Shown: one piece after another, positions 1 through 6,512 of the stretch
Position numbering within the stretch: position 1 is the stretch's first letter
How the letters are laid out: every line of letters starts with the position of its first letter
The notes under the pieces: model-generated
What the model saw: only the letters and a program-made list of their open reading frames with translations
Databases searched by the model: none
What the model was told of the DNA's origin: nothing
Virus record (IMG/VR): IMGVR_UViG_3300029309_000222
Coordinates: 1-30,382 of that record
DNA length: 30,382 nt
Source of the DNA: a virus
Direction: 5' to 3' (one strand)
Program-made: the position numbers and the translations under genes

Positions 1-185
1 CGAACTAAATCAAGAAATAAGACCATATATTTCAATCGTTACACCAGAGAATGTTTTAGATTGGAATTTTAAAAGAGAAGTTAATGGTAAATATTATTTA
101 GACTATTTAAAAGTAAGAGAAGAAATAGATAAAGATGGCGGTACATATTTTAGGTTATGGTTTCCTGATCGAATAGAAACAATTT
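1..185. repeat. Terminal overlap, left copy (circular genome join)
   Basis: The first 185 bases recur at the end of the window (30198-30382) with one difference: G at 113 versus A at 30310, which changes a portal codon from Val (GTA) to Ile (ATA). The portal reading frame continues without a break across the join, so this is the signature of a circular or circularly permuted genome rather than a separate element. The mismatch suggests population variation or a sequencing error. Confidence 0.93.
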
Positions 186-994
186 ATTCAAAAGATGATA
201 GATCAGACCCAATTACAATAGATACTGTCGATAATCTGATTGGCAAAATACCAGCAGTTATTTTATACAATTCCAAATCGCATAAGAGGGGGATTGGTCA
301 ATCAGACCTACAGGACATAGCTGATTTGCAAAAAAGTATATACAATGAATTATCTGAGATTGAACAATTAATAAGATTAACAAACCACCCATCATTAGTA
401 AAAACTCCAAGTGTCAATGCAAGTGCTGGTGCTGGTGCAGTTATTGAAATGCCAGATGAAATGGACTCAAACCTAAAACCATATTTACTTCAACCATCAG
501 GTCAAAATCTAAATGGTTTAATGGACTCAATAAATCACAAAGTAGATGCTATCAATAGGATTGCACATACAGGAGCAGTAAGAACAACTAAACAAGCAGT
601 ATCATCTGGAATAGCTTTACAAACAGAGTTTGAATTACTTAATGCAAGACTATCAGAAAAAGCAGATAATTTAGAAATAGCAGAAGAACAACTATTTAGA
701 TTATATTCCATATTCCAAAACACAACATTTGATGGTGAAATAAATTACCCAGATAGTTTTAATATAAGAGATTATGCTTCTGATTTGATTTACTTCCAAC
801 AAGCAAAAGCTATGTCTATTGGTTCACCTACATTTAACAAAGAAGTAGATAAAGAAATTGCAAGAGCAGTTGTAGATAATGATGAAAAACTAAATACTAT
901 CTTTGACGAGATTGATCAAAAAGCAGAAGTTGGTGAATTTACACAAGATGAAACTACACAAGAAGATCAAGAAGTAGAGCAAGAGCAGATTTAA
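1..994 (+). CDS. Portal protein, C-terminal part (gene spans the circular join)
   Basis: The portal is the dodecameric ring at the capsid vertex through which TerL pumps DNA and to which the neck attaches. The frame is open from base 2, so the gene does not start at the TTG at 326; it is the continuation of the ORF that starts at 29776, giving about 471 residues in total. The visible text includes ISIVTPENVLDW, typical of phage portals of this size, followed by long helical stretches (residues from about 325 on) and an acidic Glu/Gln/Asp tail. It sits directly between TerL and a minor head protein, the canonical position. No enzymatic motif is expected. The family call rests on context plus these motifs. 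Confidence 0.88.
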   Translation, partial: ELNQEIRPYISIVTPENVLDWNFKREVNGKYYLDYLKVREEIDKDGGTYFRLWFPDRIETIYSKDDRSDPITIDTVDNLIGKIPAVILYNSKSHKRGIGQSDLQDIADLQKSIYNELSEIEQLIRLTNHPSLVKTPSVNASAGAGAVIEMPDEMDSNLKPYLLQPSGQNLNGLMDSINHKVDAINRIAHTGAVRTTKQAVSSGIALQTEFELLNARLSEKADNLEIAEEQLFRLYSIFQNTTFDGEINYPDSFNIRDYASDLIYFQQAKAMSIGSPTFNKEVDKEIARAVVDNDEKLNTIFDEIDQKAEVGEFTQDETTQEDQEVEQEQI

Positions 995-997
995 TGA

Positions 998-1993
998 ATG
1001 GCAGATATAGTAAAAGACGCAACCAATTATCGTATCAAACAAATTGAGATAGCAGAAGAAAAATATTACAAAACTCTCATAGCAACACTTGATAGAATAG
1101 AACGAGAAGTAGTTGAACTAGCTAATAGAGATTTAAAAAAAACAACAGATGGAAGATTAATAGAACTCCAAGCCGCAATAGCAATAAGACCTAAAATAAA
1201 AGCAATACTTGATAGAGAATATTTAGCATGGTCAGATAACGTTGTTAGAGAGGGTTTTACTAAACAAGCTAAAAGAGTAGAAAAAGCTTTCAAAAGAATT
1301 GGTAATATTCCTGTACAGTTTCAAGAACTAACAAAAGGTGATCTTGCTTTAGTACAAAATCTGAAACAACAATACTTCACTCAATTTAAAGATGTATCGA
1401 ATACATTTACAAGAAGATTATCAGAAAAGGTTTATCAAAATACATTAATAGGTAACAGCTTTGTAGAACTTGAAAAAGAACTAAAACAAACAATCAATGG
1501 CATTTATGCTAGTTCAAATGATGCAGAAGCTAACAGACTAATAGATTTTATTAATAATAATAAATTTAATAAATCAAAAAAAACAGAAGTAGATACAGCT
1601 ATCCAAACTTTACAATCTAAGTTTGCAAGAGATAGGGCTGGAGAAAACATGAAAAGATATGCGAGTCAGATATTAAACGACTCATTAAGAGAATTTGATG
1701 CAACCCTTAATTTTAATAAAGCTAATGATGCTGGTTTAACATTTGTCAAATACTTTGGAGATGTAATACCTACAACCAGAGAGATTTGCAGAGATTTAAT
1801 AAATGGTGTATTAAATAGACGACCTAGTGGTTTATTTACTCTTGATGAAGTAAAAAGATTATGGGCTAGTAGGTCATGGTCTGGTAAAAAATCAGGCGAC
1901 CCATTATTCGTAAGAGGTGGGTATAATTGCAGACATCAATGGAGTTATGTCAATCCTAATTGGTATAACAAAAAAGGTGATCTGATAATATAA
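998..1993 (+). CDS. Minor head / head morphogenesis protein (Mu gpF-like)
   Basis: 331 residues. The first two thirds are charged and helical. The C-terminal part, roughly residues 250-325, has the layout of the phage Mu F-like head morphogenesis domain (PF04233 type): a TTREICRDLINGV segment, a WASRSW stretch and a closing GGYNCRHQW motif with Cys and His that may bind metal. Members are minor capsid components that act with the portal in head assembly or DNA ejection. ATG at 998 lies 3 nt after the portal stop (992-994), so translation is probably coupled. An ATG at 994 is in another frame and is not used. Confidence 0.83.
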   Translation: MADIVKDATNYRIKQIEIAEEKYYKTLIATLDRIEREVVELANRDLKKTTDGRLIELQAAIAIRPKIKAILDREYLAWSDNVVREGFTKQAKRVEKAFKRIGNIPVQFQELTKGDLALVQNLKQQYFTQFKDVSNTFTRRLSEKVYQNTLIGNSFVELEKELKQTINGIYASSNDAEANRLIDFINNNKFNKSKKTEVDTAIQTLQSKFARDRAGENMKRYASQILNDSLREFDATLNFNKANDAGLTFVKYFGDVIPTTREICRDLINGVLNRRPSGLFTLDEVKRLWASRSWSGKKSGDPLFVRGGYNCRHQWSYVNPNWYNKKGDLII

Positions 1994-2007
1994 ACAAAGG
2001 AGAAACA

Positions 2008-2715
2008 ATGTCAGAAGACAAACAGGTTAATCAACCGCAAAATGATGTTCAGGAAGCTGAAGTTAAACAAACTCAAACTGACGAAACAAAACCAACAGCA
2101 AGTTTCAATCAAGAAGATGTTGATAGAATAGTTAAACAAAGACTAGAAGCTGAAAAAGCAAAACATCAAAGAATGTTAGATGAAACAAAGAAAAAAGAAG
2201 AAGAAATCTTAAAAGAAAAACAAATACAAGATGCTAAAACAAAAGCTGATCTTGAAAATCTTATGAAAGCTAGAATAGCTGAAAAAGACAAAGAGTTAGC
2301 TGATTGGAAAAGCAAAGTAAAAACAATCAATGTAGATAATAGTATTTTATCATTGGCTTCAAAGAATAATGCTATTGCACCAGATCAAGTAGTTTCTTTG
2401 TTGAAAAACGAAGTAAATTATAATGATGATGGTAGAATAGAAGTACTTGATAATAATAAAAACATAAGATACAACCCAAAGGGTGAACTACTTACTATTG
2501 AAGATCGAGTAAAAGAGTTTTTAGATGCTAACCCACATTTCCGTAAAGGGTCATTGTCTGGAACAGGAAGCCAGAGTAGTGTCGAAGGTAAAACTGTAAA
2601 ACCATTTAACATTCAGGACTTAGACATGAGTAAGCCAGAAGATCGTAAGAAGTATGCTGAGTATCGCAAACAACGAGATTCACAACCTACTCAAATAAAT
2701 TTAACAAACAAATAA
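2008..2715 (+). CDS. Capsid scaffolding protein
   Basis: 235 residues, very rich in Lys, Glu and Gln. A disordered N-terminus leads into a predicted coiled coil (about residues 35-105) with the motif FNQEDVDRIVKQRL, then a short globular part and a C-terminus containing FLDANPHFRKGSLSGTGSQ and a basic tail. This resembles GP20/scaffold families encoded immediately upstream of the major capsid gene. Such proteins guide HK97-fold capsid assembly and leave before maturation. No separate prohead protease gene is visible nearby. The start has a good AAAGGAG site (about 1994-2000). Confidence 0.83.
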   Translation: MSEDKQVNQPQNDVQEAEVKQTQTDETKPTASFNQEDVDRIVKQRLEAEKAKHQRMLDETKKKEEEILKEKQIQDAKTKADLENLMKARIAEKDKELADWKSKVKTINVDNSILSLASKNNAIAPDQVVSLLKNEVNYNDDGRIEVLDNNKNIRYNPKGELLTIEDRVKEFLDANPHFRKGSLSGTGSQSSVEGKTVKPFNIQDLDMSKPEDRKKYAEYRKQRDSQPTQINLTNK

Positions 2716-2730
2716 TAAGGACAAAAAAAA

Positions 2731-3588
2731 ATGGCAAACGAAAGCACAAGTTCTACACTCACAGAATTATATACTGAGATTGTAGCAGAAGCATTATTCG
2801 TAGCATCAGAGCAATCAACAATGAGGCCTCTAGTACGAAATTATGCTATAACAGGTGGCGGAAAGTCAGTTGAAGTTCCAATTTACTCTGCTGTATCTGC
2901 GGCGGCTGTATCGGAAGCATCTGATTTATCTAACACAGCAATCAACCCAACATCTGTAACTATTTCAGCATCAGAAGTTGGAATTATGACAACTTTAACT
3001 GATCTAGGAAGAAATGCAGCACCAAGAAATGTTGCGGCAGACATAGGTCGATTATTTGGTGAAGCAATCGCAAAAAAAATAGACACAGATTTAACTGCGT
3101 TGTTTGATGGTTTCTCACAAGAAGTTGGAGATGGCACAGCAGTTTTAAGTGCGGCTAATGTATTTAATGCAGTAGCAATACTTAGAAAAAATGCAGTACC
3201 AATGTCAGACCTAGCTGGTGTATTCCACCCACTAAATGCGTTTGATTTAAAAAGTAATTTAACAAACACATTCGTTGGTAGAGAATCACCTTTATCAAAT
3301 GAAGCTTTAACAACAGGTTTCGTTGGTAATGTTGCTGGTGTTCCAATATTTGAAACTTCAAATATTGCTGACAACTCTGGTAATAATCCGGGTACTACAG
3401 GAGACTACAAAGGTGCAATATTCCATAGAGATGCGTTAGCATTAGCTATGATGCAAGACCTAAAAATCGAAACTCAAAGAGATGCTTCTCTAAGAGCAGA
3501 CGAGATTGTAGCAACTGCTGTATATGGTACAGGAGAACTAAACGATACTTATGGAGTTGAATTGAACGTAGATTCATCAATCCAATAA
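2731..3588 (+). CDS. Major capsid protein (HK97-like fold)
   Basis: 285 residues, Ala/Thr/Ser-rich with little Cys or Trp, directly after the scaffold. The text VEVPIYSAVSAAAVSEASD and the C-terminal MMQDLKIETQRDASLRADEIVATAVYGTGELND correspond to the E-loop region and the P-domain/strand regions of HK97-fold capsid proteins that lack a long protease-cleaved delta domain. Codon use shows more GCG/GCA Ala codons than its neighbours, consistent with high expression. A perfect stem-loop follows the stop (3598-3623). AAGG at 2717-2720 precedes ATG 2731. Confidence 0.9.
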   Translation: MANESTSSTLTELYTEIVAEALFVASEQSTMRPLVRNYAITGGGKSVEVPIYSAVSAAAVSEASDLSNTAINPTSVTISASEVGIMTTLTDLGRNAAPRNVAADIGRLFGEAIAKKIDTDLTALFDGFSQEVGDGTAVLSAANVFNAVAILRKNAVPMSDLAGVFHPLNAFDLKSNLTNTFVGRESPLSNEALTTGFVGNVAGVPIFETSNIADNSGNNPGTTGDYKGAIFHRDALALAMMQDLKIETQRDASLRADEIVATAVYGTGELNDTYGVELNVDSSIQ

Positions 3589-3597
3589 TCGTACTTT

Positions 3598-3623
3598 TAT
3601 CAGGGCGAGAAATCGCCCTGATA
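3598..3623 (+). other. Perfect 11-bp stem-loop with GAAA tetraloop after the capsid gene
   Basis: Bases 3598-3608 (TATCAGGGCGA) pair perfectly with 3613-3623 (TCGCCCTGATA) around a GAAA loop, a stable GNRA tetraloop. No run of T follows on either strand, so a simple Rho-independent terminator is unlikely. A role as a 3' stability or processing hairpin, raising capsid mRNA over downstream genes, is more plausible. Confidence 0.78.
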
Positions 3624-3639
3624 CTTAAAAGGAGATTTT

Positions 3640-3843
3640 ATGAACATAAGATTAACAAATGGAAAAAAAACTATAACAAGGGCTAAAGATCAATACGAAG
3701 CTAATATAAAACATTTTCAAATGAGAGGATTTACTCCTGTAGACTCAGTAAAAAAACAAATTAAAAAAGCGACAGCAAAAGACATTTCTGATAAAGTAAT
3801 AGAACTTAAAACTAAGAAAAGAAAAACAAGGAAAAAGAAATGA
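3640..3843 (+). CDS. Small basic protein after the capsid gene
   Basis: 67 residues. The N-terminal half (IRLTNGKKTITRAKDQYEAN then MRGFTPVD) looks like a small folded domain, while the tail is Lys/Arg-rich (KTKKRKTRKKK). From memory, similar short proteins with a TNGK-x-TI-TR start occur between capsid and connector genes in marine phages; the function is unknown. The ribosome site AAAGGAG (3628-3634) is strong. The stop overlaps the start of the next tiny ORF (ATGA at 3840). DNA or capsid-interior binding is possible from the charge, but this is inference. Confidence 0.68.
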   Translation: MNIRLTNGKKTITRAKDQYEANIKHFQMRGFTPVDSVKKQIKKATAKDISDKVIELKTKKRKTRKKK

Positions 3844-3962
3844 ACAAGATTATAATTATGAAAGCAAAAAAATGGTCAAAATGGGTATGGATAAAAGCTA
3901 AAAATAATCCAATGTACTCAATACCACTAATTTTAATTATTGCTTATCTTATGTGGAAATAA
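3840..3962 (+). CDS. 40-residue single-pass membrane protein
   Basis: The ORF starts at ATG 3840, overlapping the previous stop as ATGA, and ends with TAA at 3960-3962. The N-terminal half is basic with three Trp (KKWSKWVWIKAK). The C-terminal half is one hydrophobic helix (YSIPLILIIAYLMW). The coupled start, the short gap to the next gene and the sharp polar/hydrophobic split argue that it is real. A membrane-active peptide in a structural operon is unusual; a virion, ejection or lysis-timing role is speculation. Confidence 0.5.
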   Translation: MNKIIIMKAKKWSKWVWIKAKNNPMYSIPLILIIAYLMWK

Positions 3963-3965
3963 ATA

Positions 3966-4451
3966 ATGACAAATTTTACTGGTGCAAATGTTATTACTGC
4001 AAGTGATGTTACGAAATATCAACCTGATGTTTTTGAGTTTGGTATTGCATCTGGCTCAACAGAAGCAACAAATTATTTTGCACAAACCACAAACGATATT
4101 TTAAGACAGCTTAGAATAGAATGGTTTCCAACTTATAAAACAAATGTCTACACAGATATTACAGTTTTAAATACTGTTGAGATGGACAATACAAAAGTAA
4201 ATTTAGATCAGTTTGAAAGAGCTGGTGTATATTTATTTCTTGGTAGATTCCTTTTACCAGCACTTACAAAATTTAGACCAGAAGCTGACAAAGACAGATT
4301 TGAAAGAATGGGTGAATATTATATGGCTGAATATAACAAAGAGTTTAGAGCAATACTTGAAGATGGTGTTGAATATGACTCTACAGCAGATGGCTCTATA
4401 GTTTCAAATGAAAGAGAACCTTTACATGGCTACAGACGATTAAATAGATAA
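3966..4451 (+). CDS. Head-tail connector (adaptor) protein
   Basis: 161 residues. A short N-terminal segment with ITASDVTKYQPDVFEFG is followed by alpha-helical text (TTNDILRQLRIEWFPTY; FERAGVYLFLGRFLLPALTKFRPEADKDRFERMGEYYMAEY), as in the helical adaptor proteins that dock under the portal (HK97 gp6/SPP1 gp15 type). Its place between the capsid and the gp10-like neck gene fits. The stop shares bases with the next start (TAATG at 4449-4453). Assignment is by order and helical character, not by a catalytic motif. Confidence 0.68.
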   Translation: MTNFTGANVITASDVTKYQPDVFEFGIASGSTEATNYFAQTTNDILRQLRIEWFPTYKTNVYTDITVLNTVEMDNTKVNLDQFERAGVYLFLGRFLLPALTKFRPEADKDRFERMGEYYMAEYNKEFRAILEDGVEYDSTADGSIVSNEREPLHGYRRLNR

Positions 4452-4927
4452 TGGCTGTAAATATAAATATCAAAACAAACTCAAAACAAGTATCTGCAAA
4501 ATTTAAAAAGTTTGGTGCTGTATTACCAAGAATAATTGATAAAGGTGTAAAACAAGCTGGTTTTCAATTAGTAGAAATAATAAGGACTAAAACATTAAAA
4601 GGGCAAGATTTTAAAGACAGAAGATTTGCACCATATTCTGAGGGCTACATAAAACAGTTACAAAGAGAGGGTAAGCCAACAGCAGTAGATTTATTTTATT
4701 CTGGTAGAATGTTAGGTGCTTTGACTCCATCAATGGTAAAGAAAACAGGTAAGCATAAAGTAACATTAGCTTTTTCAAGAAAAGAAGAAATAGATAAAGC
4801 TTTTTTTAATCAAGTAACTACAGACCCACAAAGAGAATTTTTTGGCTTTAATACTAGAACAGAAAAGATTATAAACAAATCTTTTGAAAAATTTGTCAAA
4901 GATGAACTAAGGAAATTTAAGTTATGA
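4451..4927 (+). CDS. Neck / tail-completion protein (HK97 gp10 or Mu gpG-like)
   Basis: 158 residues. It starts with INIKTNSKQVSAKFKKFG and continues with VLPRIIDKGVKQAGFQLVEIIRTKTLKG, the helix-rich start typical of HK97 gp10 and virion-morphogenesis proteins. Then come FAPYSEGYIKQL, DLFYSGRMLGAL and FGFNTRTEKII, which match the layout of that family (an L-x-x-SG-x-ML-x-A-L motif and a late FGF motif). These proteins close the head-tail interface or complete the tail end. It overlaps the next gene by 4 nt (4924-4927). Confidence 0.76.
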   Translation: MAVNINIKTNSKQVSAKFKKFGAVLPRIIDKGVKQAGFQLVEIIRTKTLKGQDFKDRRFAPYSEGYIKQLQREGKPTAVDLFYSGRMLGALTPSMVKKTGKHKVTLAFSRKEEIDKAFFNQVTTDPQREFFGFNTRTEKIINKSFEKFVKDELRKFKL

Positions 4928-5361
4928 GTACAAGAGAAAATATTGCATCAAATATATTATCTACCATTTCTGGTATATCTAGCCCAAGTATAAAAAAAGC
5001 TACAAGACAACCATTTCAATTAGATGAATTGTCTGACAAACAATATCCAGCAGTTATAGTACAAACATCAGAAGAAACTAGAGAAGATCAAGAAATAGGT
5101 GTAGGTGCAAAAACAAGGATTGGTACGATAGACTTCTTAATTCTTGGATTTGTAAAAGGTGCGGAAGTTAATATTGATACAAAAAGGAATCAGTTAATAA
5201 CAGCTATTGAAACAGAACTAGAATCTGATATTACTCGATCTGGTAACGCACTTGATACAGAAGTTATTCAGGTTGAAACTGATGAGGGTACTTTGTTTCC
5301 TATAGGTGGTATTAGAATGACGATTAGGTGTATTTACGAATTTGAAGCTGGTACACCATAG
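4924..5361 (+). CDS. Tail terminator protein
   Basis: 145 residues of mixed alpha/beta text: a helical start (STRENIASNILSTISGISS), a PAVIVQTSEE strand, then IGTIDFLILGFVKG and a closing IRCIYEFEAGTP strand. This length and pattern, and the position between the gp10-like neck gene and the tail tube gene, match tail terminators of the lambda gpU/minor tail Z-like group, which cap the tube and join it to the head. It is coupled to the previous gene by ATGA. The call is positional with a consistent fold pattern. Confidence 0.66.
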   Translation: MSTRENIASNILSTISGISSPSIKKATRQPFQLDELSDKQYPAVIVQTSEETREDQEIGVGAKTRIGTIDFLILGFVKGAEVNIDTKRNQLITAIETELESDITRSGNALDTEVIQVETDEGTLFPIGGIRMTIRCIYEFEAGTP

Positions 5362-5369
5362 GACATAAT

Positions 5370-5570
5370 ATGAACAAAGATAAAATAATAGACAAGATAG
5401 AAAAGAAAATAGATAGCATTGAAAAGTTACATGACAAGGAATCAATGATGTGTGAAGAAGTCAAAGATTTACTTGCAGAACTTAGAGATGAAGAAGATGA
5501 CTCATTTGAAGATGATGAAGAATTTGAAGATGACGAAGAAGAAGAAATTGACGAACAACAAGAAAACTAA
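5370..5570 (+). CDS. Small highly acidic coiled-coil protein
   Basis: 66 residues. The N-terminal half is a Lys/Glu helix (KIIDKIEKKIDSIEKLHDKE). The second half is almost entirely Asp/Glu (for example DDEEFEDDEEEEIDE). It lies between the tail terminator and the tail tube gene, where some phages carry small accessory or chaperone-like genes. I do not recognise a family. The low-complexity acidic tail might mimic DNA or bind basic partners, but no function can be assigned. Confidence 0.6.
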   Translation: MNKDKIIDKIEKKIDSIEKLHDKESMMCEEVKDLLAELRDEEDDSFEDDEEFEDDEEEEIDEQQEN

Positions 5571-5600
5571 TATAACAATTTAATCAAAGGAGAATAAAAA

Positions 5601-5987
5601 ATGGCAGTACATCACGGAAAAGAAGGTGAAGTAGTAGTTGGCGGTTCAGCAGTTGGTGAACTTGTTTCATTTACTATCGAAACTACAGGAGATGTTGTTG
5701 AAAGTACAAAAATGGCTGATGCCGCTAAAACTTTTGTTGCTGGTAGAACATCATTCTCTGGTACTTTAGAAATGCACTTTGACGAAGCAGATAGTGTTCA
5801 AACACAATTAACTGCTGGTTCAAGTATAACTTTTAAATTATTACCAGAGGGAAGTTCAACAGGTGACAGAAAATTTGAGGGTGCAAGTGTTATTACAGGA
5901 ATGTCAGTATCACAACCTTTAGATGGAATAGTTGCTAGATCAGTTACTTTTCAAGGAACAGGTGCTTTAACAATCGGAACTGAATAA
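5601..5987 (+). CDS. Major tail (tube) protein
   Basis: 128 residues, beta-rich with few charged helices: GKEGEVVVGGSAVGELVSF, TIETTGDVVESTKMADAAKTF, SFSGTLEMHFDEAD and a closing VARSVTFQGTGALTIGTE. Short tail tube proteins of this kind (one jelly-roll-like beta domain) polymerise as hexamer rings along the tape measure. A strong AAAGGAG site (5585-5591) precedes the ATG, and the gene is followed directly by the tail assembly chaperone pair, as in lambda-type tails. Confidence 0.83.
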   Translation: MAVHHGKEGEVVVGGSAVGELVSFTIETTGDVVESTKMADAAKTFVAGRTSFSGTLEMHFDEADSVQTQLTAGSSITFKLLPEGSSTGDRKFEGASVITGMSVSQPLDGIVARSVTFQGTGALTIGTE

Positions 5988-5993
5988 TAATTT

Positions 5994-6347
5994 ATGTCAA
6001 TAATAGATAGGGTCAAAACACATTTTGATTCTTTACAAACTATTAGTATTGAAGTTCCTGAATGGAAAGATGATGCTGGTAATCCATCAATATTTTACTC
6101 AGAACCTTTAACACTTGAAGAAAAAAATATTATTTTTAAAAAATCTAATAACTTTACTGATCTTACAGTTTTAGTTGATTTACTTATAATGAAACTTCAG
6201 GTTAAAGACGAAAAAGGTAATCTTAAAAAAGCTTTTAAATTAGAAGATAAATTTGAACTAAGAAGAAAAGCAGATTCAAATGTAATAGCTCTTGTAGCAA
6301 ATAAAATATTAGCTGATACATCATTCGAGGAAGCTGAAAAAAAGTAA
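5994..6347 (+). CDS. Tail assembly chaperone, short form (lambda gpG-like)
   Basis: 117 residues, mostly helical (TLEEKNIIFKKSNNFTDLTVLVDLLIMKLQVKDEKG; LRRKADSNVIALVANKILAD). It ends in EKK-stop over an A7G run. Its place between tail tube and tape measure genes is the universal site of G/GT-type chaperones, which coat the tape measure during tail assembly and are absent from the virion. The last sense codons form a classic slippery heptamer (6338-6344), so this is the unshifted product. No AAGGAG site is visible before ATG 5994, which follows the tail tube stop by only 6 nt. Confidence 0.78.
   Translation: MSIIDRVKTHFDSLQTISIEVPEWKDDAGNPSIFYSEPLTLEEKNIIFKKSNNFTDLTVLVDLLIMKLQVKDEKGNLKKAFKLEDKFELRRKADSNVIALVANKILADTSFEEAEKK
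6338..6344 (+). promoter_or_regulatory. Programmed -1 frameshift slippery heptamer A AAA AAG
   Basis: In the zero frame the codons are GAA AAA AAG TAA, so the heptamer A-AAA-AAG (X-XXY-YYZ form) sits immediately before the stop at 6345-6347. Slipping back one base lets ribosomes continue at 6344 (GTA AGA AGC...). A AAA AAG is among the most efficient bacterial -1 sites, as in E. coli dnaX. I did not identify a clear downstream stimulatory hairpin. Confidence 0.8.
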
Positions 6348-6511
6348 GAAGCGACCCAGATATTCGTAATATATTGGTGGTCGCAGAAAAACTTAAAGTT
6401 CCAATACAAACTGTTTTAGATATGCCATTACAACATTATCATTTATGGTTAGCTTACTTGAAAAAACAACAAGATGAGTATAATAATCTAAAGAACACTA
6501 ATAGAACATAA
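6344..6511 (+). CDS. Tail assembly chaperone, frameshift extension (lambda gpT-like)
   Basis: This is the -1 frame extension of the preceding gene. It has no start codon of its own near the junction, 55 codons from GTA at 6344, and a TAA stop at 6509-6511, one base before the tape measure ATG. The predicted fusion is 172 residues (117+55). The extension reads through DPDIRNILVVAEKLKVPIQT to WLAYLKKQQDEYNNLKN, a Leu/Trp-containing helical domain like the T parts of GT proteins that bind the tape measure. The frame fills the otherwise empty gap exactly. It would be missed by a plain ORF search. Confidence 0.8.
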   Translation, partial: VRSDPDIRNILVVAEKLKVPIQTVLDMPLQHYHLWLAYLKKQQDEYNNLKNTNRT

Positions 6512-6512
6512 A

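Noticed and set aside
1-185. True direct terminal repeats as in T7-like phages.
   Set aside because: The repeat falls inside an uninterrupted portal gene, not at an intergenic end, and has a mismatch. An assembly overlap of a circular or permuted genome explains it better.
2883-3374. 163-aa minus-strand ORF opposite the capsid gene.
   Set aside because: It lies entirely antisense to the capsid gene, has composition expected from the Ala/Ser-rich codons of the other strand, and lacks a ribosome site and neighbours on that strand.
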